Shown piece after piece: positions 56,783 to 64,000 of a DNA stretch of 64,000 nucleotides. The notes under the pieces were generated by a model. It had not been told where the DNA came from. It was given only the letters and a program-made list of their open reading frames with translations, and did not search any database. This stretch comes from Duganella alba (lineage in GTDB: Bacteria > Pseudomonadota > Gammaproteobacteria > Burkholderiales > Burkholderiaceae_D). Location: positions 123,490 through 187,489 of the forward strand of contig NZ_WKJN01000011.1 in assembly GCF_009674495.1 (NCBI RefSeq). The letters are read 5' to 3'. The translations under genes were made by a program, and so were the position numbers. Position 1 is the stretch's first letter. Every line of letters begins with the position of its first letter.

Positions 56783-58312
56783 ATGCAAACTATCATCAAT
56801 CAAGCCGTGCGGCTGGCGGTTGCAGGCACACTGGCCGGCGCCTGTCTGCCGGCGGCAATGGCGTCCAGCCACCGCGAAGCGCCATTCATTACGCAAAGCC
56901 CCAAGGTCGACGGCACCGACTTCTACATGTTCCGCAGCTATGAAACCGGCCGCGCCAACTTCATCACCCTGATTGCCGACTACGTGCCGTTGCAGGATCC
57001 CGGCGCCGGCCCGAACTACTTCGAGATGGACCCGAACGCGCTGTACGAAATCCACATCGACAACAACGGCGACGCCAAGGAAGACCTGACCTTCCAGTTC
57101 CGCTTCAATAACACCAACAAGGACACCAAGCTGACCGTCGGCGGCAAGCAGGTGTCGATTCCGCTGGTGATCAACGGCGGCCCGATTGCCGCGCCCAACG
57201 CGGCCGGCGCCAATGTGCGCGAGACCTACACCATCAGCGTGGTGCGTGGCGACCGCCGCACCGGCACCCGCTCCAATGTCACCAATGCGGCCGATGGCAG
57301 CACCACCTTCGACAAGCCGCTCGACAACATCGGCAACAAGTCGATTCCCAACTACGCGGCTTATGCGGCGGCGCACGTCTACAACGTCAACATCCCCGGT
57401 TGCAGCACGCCGGCGCGCGTGTTTGTCGGCCAGCGCAAAGATCCGTTCGTGGTCAACCTGGGCGAGACTTTCGACCTGGTGAACATCAAGGCGCCAGCCA
57501 CCGAATTTGCCGCCAACGCGGAAAGCGCAGCCAAGGATGACCTGGCCGGCAAGAACGTCACCGCCATCGAAATGGAAGTGGCGGCTTCGTGCCTGACCGC
57601 CACCGGCAGCAGCGATCCGGTGATCGGCGGCTGGACCACGGCCAGCGTGCGCCAGGGCCGTCTGCTGAATCCAACGCCGAACACCGGCACGCCATCGAAA
57701 GAGGGCGGCGCCTGGACGCAAGTCTCGCGCCTCGGCATGCCGCTGGTGAACGAAGTGGTCATCGGCCTGAAGGACAAGGACACCTTCAACGCCAGCAAGC
57801 CGTCGGGCGATGCGCAGTTTGCCACCTACGTGACCAATCCAACGCTGCCGGCGCTGATTGAAATCCTGTACGGCAGCGCCGGCGCCAAGGCGCCGATCAA
57901 CTTCCCGCGCAACGATCTGGTAGCGGCGTTCCTGACCGGCGTCAAAGGGCTGAACCAGCCGGCCACGGTGACGGCATCTGAAATGCTGCGCCTGAATACC
58001 ACCACCGCCGCTGTCGCCATGGGCAGCCAGAACCGCCTGGGCGTGATCGGTGGCGACAATGCCGGCTTCCCGAACGGCCGCCGTCCTGGCGATGATGTGG
58101 TCGACATCGCGCTGCGCGTGGTGATGGGCAAGCTGTGCACGCTGAATCTGGGCTGCGCACCGGCCGATGCACCGGCCGGCGCTCTGCACTTTACTGACGG
58201 TGCTTATCTCGACGACAGCTTCTTCACCGCCGCCTTCCCGTACCTGAAAAATCCGCTGCCAGGCTCGCCGCAGACCGGCGCCGTGGTGCAAGCCGCACGG
58301 AGGGCGCCATGA
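56783..58312 (+). CDS. DUF4331 exported protein
   Basis: 509 residues. A signal peptide (AVAGTLAGACLPAAMA) is followed at once by SSHREAPFITQSPKVDGTDF, the DUF4331 signature. Further segments are MFRSYETGRANFITLIADYV, ALYEIHIDNNGDAKEDLTFQ (acidic, Asn/Asp-rich, possibly ion-binding), TSSRQGRLLNP-like region and RVVMGKLCTLNLGC. Function unknown. GGAGGAAGCG is an excellent ribosome binding site. The stop overlaps the start of a small lipoprotein gene. Part of the TonB/DUF4331/TPR/HupE cluster. Confidence 0.9.
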   Translation: MQTIINQAVRLAVAGTLAGACLPAAMASSHREAPFITQSPKVDGTDFYMFRSYETGRANFITLIADYVPLQDPGAGPNYFEMDPNALYEIHIDNNGDAKEDLTFQFRFNNTNKDTKLTVGGKQVSIPLVINGGPIAAPNAAGANVRETYTISVVRGDRRTGTRSNVTNAADGSTTFDKPLDNIGNKSIPNYAAYAAAHVYNVNIPGCSTPARVFVGQRKDPFVVNLGETFDLVNIKAPATEFAANAESAAKDDLAGKNVTAIEMEVAASCLTATGSSDPVIGGWTTASVRQGRLLNPTPNTGTPSKEGGAWTQVSRLGMPLVNEVVIGLKDKDTFNASKPSGDAQFATYVTNPTLPALIEILYGSAGAKAPINFPRNDLVAAFLTGVKGLNQPATVTASEMLRLNTTTAAVAMGSQNRLGVIGGDNAGFPNGRRPGDDVVDIALRVVMGKLCTLNLGCAPADAPAGALHFTDGAYLDDSFFTAAFPYLKNPLPGSPQTGAVVQAARRAP

Positions 58313-58566
58313 GAATACTGAGCCTGACGCTGGGCCTGAGCGCGCTGCTGGTGCTGAGCGCGTGCGGAGGCAGCAGCAGCCATGACGAAGGGCCGTCGAC
58401 GCCGACCATGCCGCCGGTGACGCCGCCGGTGTCGATGGTGGACAAGTTTTACTCCGCCGTGCTGGCGATCATCGGCGACGGGGGTGAGACAACGACGGAG
58501 CCGCAGGCGATCGATAGCATCGCCGCGACCACGCCGGAAGATACGGAGCCTGTCGCATTGAAGTAA
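58309..58566 (+). CDS. Small Pro-rich lipoprotein
   Basis: 85 residues. Signal with lipobox LVLSACGGSSS (Cys near 19), then a Thr/Pro linker and a short acidic tail (VDKFYSAVLAIIGDGGETTT). No domain recognised. ATG overlaps the DUF4331 stop (ATGA), so the two are co-translated and may act together at the envelope. Confidence 0.7.
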   Translation: MRILSLTLGLSALLVLSACGGSSSHDEGPSTPTMPPVTPPVSMVDKFYSAVLAIIGDGGETTTEPQAIDSIAATTPEDTEPVALK

Positions 58567-58585
58567 CCCTGCACCCCTGACGAAA

Positions 58586-58613
58586 GGGTCTGACCCCGTA
58601 CGGGGTCAGACCC
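58586..58613. repeat. GGGGTCAG palindrome, copy 3 (short)
   Basis: A perfect 28-bp palindrome with arms GGGTCTGACCCCGT and its inverse and no loop, 20 bp after the lipoprotein stop. It contains GGGGTCAG like the repeats at 29663 and 43396. It could end or attenuate the upstream transcript, though no T run follows. Confidence 0.85.
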
Positions 58614-58692
58614 TGGCCGCAGCGGTGTGCGGGTTTCACAGGTGCAGCAAACTTTTACAGCGGCAAGCAACGTCAAACCCACAAAAAACATC

Positions 58693-59856
58693 ATGCATAA
58701 ACTGATACTTGCGCTGGCGTGCTGCGTTACCGCTGCGGCACATTCAGCTCCCTACATTCCGGCCAACGGCAGCCAGGTGGTGGAAACCGTGCCTCGCCGC
58801 GGCGATCCAGTACAGCAGGAAGTCCGCCGCCTGCGCAGCCAGTTAAACGCCAACCCAACCGACATCGCGCTGGCCGCCATGGTCGCGCGCCGCTATATCG
58901 CCCTGGCCCGCAACGAAACCGATCCACGCTACCTCGGCTACGCGCAGTCCGCACTGGAGCCATGGTGGCAACAGCCCGCCCCACCAATAGAGGTCCGCCT
59001 GCTGCGCGCCACGCTGTTGCAAAGCACCCACCAGTTCACGCCAGCGCTGGCCGACCTCAAGGCCGTACTCGCAGCCGATCCCCGCAACACGCAGGCATGG
59101 CTGACGCAGGCCACCGTGCAAACCGTGCAGGGAGACTACACCGCCGCCACAGCCAGCTGCGCACACGTATCCGGCCTGACGATCGAACTGGTCGCCATCA
59201 CCTGCATCGCCAACATCGGCACGGTGAACGGCAAGGCGGCAACCAGCGAACAGTTGCTGGGCCTGACGCTCGAACGCAGCCCCAATGCTCCCAGCGAACT
59301 GCAAGTGTGGGCACTGACCCTGCTGGCCGAAATGGCACAGCGTCGCGGCGATGCCACCACCGCCGAGAAACGCTTCCGCCAGGCGCTCGCCCTCAGTCCG
59401 CGCGACAGCTACCTGCAAGCCGCTTACGCCGACCTGCTGCTGGAACAAGGCCGCGCCGCCGATGTCCTGACACTACTGCAAGGCCTGGACCGCATCGATG
59501 CGCTGCTGCTGCGCCGCGCGCTGGCATTGCAGCAGGCCGGCCAGCGCAGCGCCATGCAGGCCGATATCCGCGAACTGGCAGCCCGCTTCGACGCCGCCGG
59601 CCAGCGCGGCGACACGGTCCACCAACGCGAGCAGGCGCGCTTTGAGCTGCAACTGCGTCACGACGCCCGCACCGCGCTAGCACTGGCGCGCAAAAACTGG
59701 GATGTGCAAAAAGAGCCGGCCGATATCCGCATTTACCTCGAAGCCGCCGTGCAGGCGCGCGACAGCGCCAAGCCGGTCACCGACTGGATCGCCACGCACC
59801 ATACCGAGGACGTGGCGGCGGCACGGCTGCTGCGTCAACTGCCAACGGGGACATGA
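58693..59856 (+). CDS. Exported TPR protein
   Basis: 387 residues. Signal peptide MHKLILALACCVTAAAHSA. Tetratricopeptide-like helical repeats follow: VRLLRATLLQSTHQFTPALA, DLKAVLAADPRNTQAWLTQA, TTAEKRFRQALALSPRDSYL and LQAAYADLLLEQGRAADVLT. It probably acts as a periplasmic scaffold. The frame is open to 58627, but the start at 58693 gives the signal peptide. Overlaps the HupE/UreJ gene by 4 bp; such TPR genes often accompany DUF4331. Confidence 0.85.
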   Translation: MHKLILALACCVTAAAHSAPYIPANGSQVVETVPRRGDPVQQEVRRLRSQLNANPTDIALAAMVARRYIALARNETDPRYLGYAQSALEPWWQQPAPPIEVRLLRATLLQSTHQFTPALADLKAVLAADPRNTQAWLTQATVQTVQGDYTAATASCAHVSGLTIELVAITCIANIGTVNGKAATSEQLLGLTLERSPNAPSELQVWALTLLAEMAQRRGDATTAEKRFRQALALSPRDSYLQAAYADLLLEQGRAADVLTLLQGLDRIDALLLRRALALQQAGQRSAMQADIRELAARFDAAGQRGDTVHQREQARFELQLRHDARTALALARKNWDVQKEPADIRIYLEAAVQARDSAKPVTDWIATHHTEDVAAARLLRQLPTGT

Positions 59857-60968
59857 TGAAACGCCTGCTCTTTGCTCTGCTGCTGTGCTGCGTGCTGACG
59901 CCAGCCGCCGCGCACAAACCCAGCGACAGCTATCTGTCGATCGACGTCCAAAGCGAACGCGTGACGGGCCAGTGGGACATCGCCCTGCGCGACCTGGACT
60001 ACGCCATCGGCCTCGATCAGGATGGCGACGGCAAGCTGACCTGGGACGAAATCCGCGCTCGTCACGCGGCAATCGCCGCCTACGCGCTGGAACGCCTGCA
60101 ACTGAAGGCCGACAACGGCGCCTGCCGCATCACTGTCGGCGAACAGCTGATCGACGATCACACCGATGGCGCCTATAGCGTGCTGCGCTTCCAGGCCAGC
60201 TGTCCCGCGCCGCTGACGGCCCTCACCATCGGCTACCGCCTGTTTGCCGATCTCGATCCGCAGCACAAAGGCCTGCTGCGGCTGATGCACGATGGCGTCA
60301 CCACCACCGCCATCTTTGACCCGTCGCATGCGGAGCAGCGCCTGTCACTGTCCGCGCCGGACCAGCTGCAGCAGTTCAGCGCCTATGTGCGCGACGGCGT
60401 GTGGCATATCTGGATCGGCTACGATCACATCCTGTTCCTGCTGTCGCTGCTGCTGCCGGCGGTGCTGCTGGCCGCGCCGGCCGACAATCTGCGCGGCGCC
60501 TTCATCGACGTGCTGAAAGTGGTAACCGCCTTCACGCTGGCACACTCGCTGACCTTGACCCTGGCCAGCCTGTCGTTGATATCGCTGCCTTCGCGGCTGG
60601 TGGAATCGGCGATTGCGGCCTCGGTGATCGTGGCGGCGGTGAACAATGTCTATCCGCTGTTTCGCGGGCGGCGGCCCTGGGCGGCGTTCGGCTTCGGCCT
60701 GATACACGGCTTCGGTTTCGCCAGCGTGCTGGTCGACCTCGGGCTGCCGAAAGGCGCGCTGCTGGCCAGCCTGTTCGGCTTCAACCTGGGCGTGGAGATC
60801 GGCCAGCTGTGCATCGTCGCGCTATTCCTGCCGCTGGCCTTCCTGCTGCGCCGGACGTGGTTTTACCGCCGCCTGCTGACCGGCGGCTCGGTGGTGATCG
60901 CGCTGGTGGCGCTGGTATGGTTCGTCGAACGCGCGTTTGACGTTCAGGCCCAGTCGATCGGGCTTTGA
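59853..60968 (+). CDS. HupE/UreJ-like membrane protein
   Basis: 371 residues. A signal peptide (MMKRLLFALLLCCVLTPAAA) precedes an N-terminal extracytoplasmic domain with an EF-hand-like loop DQDGDGKLTWDE. The C-terminal half has about six membrane helices with the HupE/UreJ_2 motifs VWHIWIGYDHILFLLSLLLP and HSLTLTLASLSLISLPSRLV, and WAAFGFGLIHGFGFASVLVD. HupE/UreJ proteins are linked to nickel or cobalt uptake, but no urease or hydrogenase genes are near, so the ion is uncertain. The 3' end overlaps the convergent ung gene by 25 bp. Confidence 0.87.
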   Translation: MMKRLLFALLLCCVLTPAAAHKPSDSYLSIDVQSERVTGQWDIALRDLDYAIGLDQDGDGKLTWDEIRARHAAIAAYALERLQLKADNGACRITVGEQLIDDHTDGAYSVLRFQASCPAPLTALTIGYRLFADLDPQHKGLLRLMHDGVTTTAIFDPSHAEQRLSLSAPDQLQQFSAYVRDGVWHIWIGYDHILFLLSLLLPAVLLAAPADNLRGAFIDVLKVVTAFTLAHSLTLTLASLSLISLPSRLVESAIAASVIVAAVNNVYPLFRGRRPWAAFGFGLIHGFGFASVLVDLGLPKGALLASLFGFNLGVEIGQLCIVALFLPLAFLLRRTWFYRRLLTGGSVVIALVALVWFVERAFDVQAQSIGL

Positions 60969-61606
60969 CCGTTGGCGACGAGGTAGTCGTTCGCGCGCGA
61001 AAACGGCTTGCTGCCAAAGAAGCCCTTGTGCGCGGAGAAGGGCGATGGGTGCGGCGACGTGATGATCAAGTGCTTGCGGCTGTCGATCAGCGCACGCTTG
61101 GCGATGGCGTAGCTGCCCCACAGGATGAACACGATGTGTTCGCGCTGCGCCGACAGCGCGCGGATGGCGCTGTCGGTGAAGGTCTCCCAGCCGTGGTTGG
61201 CGTGCGAACCGGCTGCTCGCGCACGCACGGTCAATACACTGTTGAGCAGGAATACGCCCTGTTCCGCCCAGTCGGACAGATCGGTCTGGCGGCGCTCGAC
61301 GCCCAGGTCGCTGTGCAGCTCCTGGAAGATGTTCTGCAAGCTGGGCTGCGGACGATTTCCCTCCGGGACCGAGAAGCAGAAGCCCATGGCGGCGCCCGGC
61401 GTGTGATACGGGTCCTGCCCGAGAATGACCACCTTCACCTGATCGAACGGCGTCAGATCGAAAGCGCGGAAGATGTTTTTGCCGGCCGGGCAGCACTGCG
61501 TCGCGGCATACTCGGCACGCACAAAAGACGTCAGCGATTCCCAGTAGGGCTGCTCAAACTCCTGCTGCAACCGCTGCTTCCACGACTCCTCGATACGTAC
61601 ACTCAT
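60944..61606 (-). CDS. ung: Uracil-DNA glycosylase
   Basis: 220-residue family 1 UDG that excises uracil from DNA. Seen: VVILGQDPYHTPGAAMGFCF with catalytic Asp65, QPSLQNIFQEL, GVFLLNSVLTV, FILWGSYAIAKR and SPHPSPFSAHKGFFGSKPFS with the catalytic His. The ATG at 61606 (MSVRIEESWKQRL) is preferred over the open frame to 61666. Convergent overlap of 25 bp with the HupE-like gene. Confidence 0.96.
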   Translation of the reverse strand: MSVRIEESWKQRLQQEFEQPYWESLTSFVRAEYAATQCCPAGKNIFRAFDLTPFDQVKVVILGQDPYHTPGAAMGFCFSVPEGNRPQPSLQNIFQELHSDLGVERRQTDLSDWAEQGVFLLNSVLTVRARAAGSHANHGWETFTDSAIRALSAQREHIVFILWGSYAIAKRALIDSRKHLIITSPHPSPFSAHKGFFGSKPFSRANDYLVANGQSPIDWA

Positions 61607-61679
61607 CTGCGCTCCCGGACGATGCCAACAGCCCGCATAGTCCGATAAAACGCGGTCGCAGGTCAACTGTTTTAGCGCT

Positions 61680-62855
61680 TCACTCCGGCCGGACGTAACC
61701 GTCGGCCACGCCTTCCTTGGACAGTACCCATTGCCACAGCTGGATGTCGCGGGCGCGGAAGGCGCCGGCGCAGGACAGCAGGTAGTATTTCCACATGCGG
61801 CGGAAGCGTTCGCCCAGCTGCGACGCGAAGCGCGGCCAGGCCGCTTCGAAGTTGGCGTGCCAGGCCATCAGCGTCTTGTCGTAGTCGGCGCCGAAGTTAT
61901 GCAGGTCCTCGACCACGAACAGGCCGTCGGCGGCGTCGCCGATCTGGCCGATCGATGGCAGGTCGCCGTTCGGGAAAATATACTTGTCGATCCACGGGTC
62001 GGGCGTCGAGCTGCGCTGGTTCTTGCCGATGGTATGCAGCAGGAACAGGCCGTCGTCCGCCAGGCAGCGGTGCGCGACCTCCATGTATTTCCGGTGGTTC
62101 TTGCGGCCGACGTGCTCGAACATGCCGACGCTGGCGATGCGGTCGAAGCGCTCGTCGATGGCGCGGTAATCCTGCAAGCGGAATTCCAGCGGCAGGCCGG
62201 CATAGCGCGCCTTGGCCCACTCGGCCTGCTCCCTGGAGATGGTGACGCCCACGCACTCGACGCCGTAATGCTCGGCCGCGTAGCCCATGAAACTGCCCCA
62301 GCCGCAGCCGATGTCCAGTACCCGCATCCCCGGTTCCAGCCGCAGCTTGCGGCAAATCAGATCCAGCTTGGCCTCCTGCGCCTCGGCCAGGCTGCCGGCG
62401 TCGCGCCAGTAGCCGCAGGTGTAGGTCATGCGCGGGTCGAGCATCGCCGCGTAGAATTCGTTGCCCAGGTCGTAGTGCGCCTCGCCGACGGTCCAGGCGC
62501 GCTTCAGGTTCTGCAGGTTCAGCATGCGCGCGCGCATGGCATGAAAGGCCAGGCCCAGCGGCTTCACCTGCTGATCCAGGTGCGCCGCCAGCACGCGGTG
62601 GAAGAACTGGTCCAGGTGCTCGACGTCCCACAGTCCATCCATATAGGCTTCGCCCAGGCCAAGGTTGCCATTGGAAATCACGCAATCGAGCACGCTGGTG
62701 TCCGCCACTTGCAGGTCCCATGCGCGGCCACCGTTGATGGCGACATTGGCCCTGGCCAGCAGGTCCGCCACCGCCTGCTGCGCACCCGACGCCGCCGGCG
62801 GACGGCTGTTGGCGTGGCGACGCTCCACCGGGTTCATGGTCAGCGTATTTTTCAT
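61680..62855 (-). CDS. cfa: Cyclopropane-fatty-acyl-phospholipid synthase
   Basis: 391-residue SAM-dependent methyltransferase that cyclopropanates unsaturated membrane lipids. The SAM site is MRVLDIGCGWGSFMGYAAEH. MTYTCGYWRDAGSLAEAQEA, IASVGMFEHVGRKNHRKYME and YIFPNGDLPSIGQIGDAADG are Cfa signatures. GGAG lies 5 nt before the ATG. Divergent from a LysR regulator with a palindrome between them, so the regulator may control it. Confidence 0.95.
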   Translation of the reverse strand: MKNTLTMNPVERRHANSRPPAASGAQQAVADLLARANVAINGGRAWDLQVADTSVLDCVISNGNLGLGEAYMDGLWDVEHLDQFFHRVLAAHLDQQVKPLGLAFHAMRARMLNLQNLKRAWTVGEAHYDLGNEFYAAMLDPRMTYTCGYWRDAGSLAEAQEAKLDLICRKLRLEPGMRVLDIGCGWGSFMGYAAEHYGVECVGVTISREQAEWAKARYAGLPLEFRLQDYRAIDERFDRIASVGMFEHVGRKNHRKYMEVAHRCLADDGLFLLHTIGKNQRSSTPDPWIDKYIFPNGDLPSIGQIGDAADGLFVVEDLHNFGADYDKTLMAWHANFEAAWPRFASQLGERFRRMWKYYLLSCAGAFRARDIQLWQWVLSKEGVADGYVRPE

Positions 62856-62918
62856 CTCAACTCCAGTAAGATAGGCAGGTCATGGTGTCAGTATAAATTC
62901 CGTCTTCATGGACTGCAT

Positions 62919-62942
62919 GACTTACAATACGAGTTGCAAGTC
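62919..62942. promoter_or_regulatory. Probable LysR-type operator
   Basis: Arms GACTTACAA and TTGCAAGTC (one mismatch) around TACGAG, 41 bp upstream of the LysR gene start and 64 bp upstream of cfa. It is long and interrupted, as in LysR recognition sites, between divergent genes. Confidence 0.55.
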
Positions 62943-62982
62943 GGAAAATTCATGATCTATCAGCGACCTCGACGGGACTAAT

Positions 62983-63879
62983 TTGGACATCCGCTCTCTA
63001 CGTTATTTCATCACCACCGTACAGCTCAACAGCTTTACCCAGGCGGCCGAATCAATGCACGTCACCCAGTCCACCATCAGCAAAATGGTGCGGCAGCTGG
63101 AGGACGAGGTCGGCGAGGCGCTGCTGATACGGCAAGGCCGCAAGCTGGTCCTGACCGACGCCGGCCGCATCGTGTTCGAGCGCGGGCAGGAAATGCTCAA
63201 CTCCATGCGCCTGTTGAGCACCGAACTGACCGACACCCGCGCCTTGCAGCGCGGCCGCCTGACGGTCGGCATCCCGCCGATGATCAACCTGCTGTTCACG
63301 CCGGTGCTGAAGGCGTTCCGCGAGCGCCATCCCGACATCGAGTTGAGCTTGCGGGAAGATACCGGGCAGGTCATCGAACGGCTGGTGGCGACCGGCGAAC
63401 TGGAACTCGGCATGACCGTGTCGCCGGTCGATCCGTCGCTGGACCTGCAATCGAAGGAGGTGGCCAAGTTCCCGATCTGGGCGGTGGCCAAGCCCGATAC
63501 GTTCCGGCGCAACGCGTCGACCATCAAGCTGTCCAACCTGGCGGCGATGCCGCTGGTGCTGCTGAAGGACGAATTTGCGTTGACGCGCGCGCTGCGCCAG
63601 GTATTTCAGCAGCATGGCCTGGAGCCGGTGATCGCGGCGCAGAGCGGCCAGTGGGACTGGCTGCTGTCGATGGCGTCGGCCGGCGTCGGCGTGGCCCTGC
63701 TGCCCGAACCGTTCATCCACCGGCTCAACGGCGTCGAGGTGGCGGCGGTGCGCGTGGTGGAACCGGACATCCATTGGCGGCTGGCGCACATCTGGAACGG
63801 CCGCTACCTGTCGCATGCGGCCCGCGCCTGGGTCGAGCTATGCCAGACCATGCTTACCGGTACTGGGCACTGGCTGTAG
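62983..63879 (+). CDS. LysR family transcriptional regulator
   Basis: 298 residues. The N-terminal winged helix is MDIRSLRYFITTVQLNSFTQ, AAESMHVTQSTISKMVRQLE and GEALLIRQGRKLVLTDAGRI. The substrate-binding domain has RGRLTVGIPPMINLLFTPVL, LVATGELELGMTVSPVDPSL and MASAGVGVALLPEPFIHRLN. It uses TTG at 62983 with GGGA upstream; no ATG fits. It is divergent from cfa; the inducer is unknown. Its 3' end overlaps the next, convergent gene by 26 bp. Confidence 0.92.
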   Translation: MDIRSLRYFITTVQLNSFTQAAESMHVTQSTISKMVRQLEDEVGEALLIRQGRKLVLTDAGRIVFERGQEMLNSMRLLSTELTDTRALQRGRLTVGIPPMINLLFTPVLKAFRERHPDIELSLREDTGQVIERLVATGELELGMTVSPVDPSLDLQSKEVAKFPIWAVAKPDTFRRNASTIKLSNLAAMPLVLLKDEFALTRALRQVFQQHGLEPVIAAQSGQWDWLLSMASAGVGVALLPEPFIHRLNGVEVAAVRVVEPDIHWRLAHIWNGRYLSHAARAWVELCQTMLTGTGHWL

Positions 63880-64000
63880 CCTGGTCGAGCATCGAGGTGT
63901 AGATGGCGTGCAGGTTGGTCAGCGCCGTGTGCAGGCGCGGCAGGCGCTCGGCCGCCGCGTCGGGCACGGCGGCGCGCAGCAGCGGGCTGGCCGCCAGCAC
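63854..64000 (-). CDS. C-terminal end of an unidentified gene (partial)
   Basis: The minus-strand frame is open from the right window edge to a TAA at 63854. The visible 48 residues include VLAASPLLRAAVPDAAAERL, HTALTNLHAIYTSMLDQATA and SAQYR. High third-position GC suggests real coding, but no domain is recognisable. It overlaps the LysR gene end by 26 bp. Confidence 0.5.
   Translation of the reverse strand: MLAASPLLRAAVPDAAAERLPRLHTALTNLHAIYTSMLDQATASAQYR

Overview
The window is high-GC, gene-dense bacterial chromosome with about 70 genes and short or overlapping junctions. Protein styles and neighbourhoods (LiuR-controlled leucine catabolism, the rsmI/lpoA-yraN-diaA-dolP block, DUF3034, HupE/UreJ, Tex, split ars operon) suggest a betaproteobacterium of the Burkholderiales, most likely Oxalobacteraceae (Massilia/Duganella/Janthinobacterium-like). 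This placement is inference. No rRNA, phage, insertion sequence or CRISPR array was seen. One tRNA (Pro, UGG) and one likely structured ncRNA are present.

Layout. 1-5.9 kb: edge of a probable helicase gene, tex, a padR-DUF2812 pair with a clear operator, grxD, ubiX, a small ORF and a Cro/CI-like regulator. 6.1-10.8 kb: liuR and the first leucine/branched-chain acyl-CoA block (liuA, thiolase, SDR, second acyl-CoA dehydrogenase). 10.8-14.2 kb: ars operon on the minus strand (arsR-arsC-arsB-arsH-flavin reductase). 14.2-17.5 kb: small unknown gene, ncRNA, YihY/BrkB protein, peptide-binding protein. 17.6-21.3 kb: SpmAB-like protein, dacB (PBP4), aldo/keto reductase. 21.3-31.4 kb: cell-wall/beta-lactam island. 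A plus-strand blaR1-like sensor fused to a class D beta-lactamase-like domain is followed by ampC, and both converge on a seven-gene minus-strand peptidoglycan-recycling operon (gntR-murQ-ampG-digH-like-kinase-amidase-ddpX). 31.5-43.4 kb: ychJ, then one long operon liuB-hydrolase-liuC-bioA-bioF-bioD-bioB-liuD-ghrA-liuE. 43.5-45.5 kb: LytS/LytTR two-component pair. 45.6-51.4 kb: tRNA-Pro, TonB-like small protein, rsmI, lpoA-yraN-diaA-dolP-tlpA-like, cynS. 51.4-53.3 kb: DUF3034 protein, exported truncated haemoglobin, PaaI thioesterase. 53.3-61 kb: ECF sigma/anti-sigma pair, TonB receptor, DUF4331 protein, small lipoprotein, TPR protein, HupE/UreJ protein. 61-64 kb: ung, cfa, LysR regulator, edge fragment.

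How it works together. Four sequences matching TTTACGT-NN-ACGTAAA lie upstream of liuR, liuA and liuB, tying two loci 25 kb apart into one predicted LiuR regulon. The downstream locus carries bioAFDB between liuC and liuD, so biotin synthesis is probably co-transcribed with the biotin-dependent carboxylase LiuBD. One operator pair is a 32-bp near-perfect palindrome inside the ychJ coding sequence. The cell-wall island has import, etherase, kinase, amidase and dipeptidase functions of muropeptide recycling next to an AmpC operon. That operon's promoter carries a BlaI-type palindrome in its spacer, but no blaI gene is adjacent. The fused sensor's class D domain has Asn where the conserved SxxK lysine should be. 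A family of long palindromes capped by GGGGTCAG occurs three times between genes.
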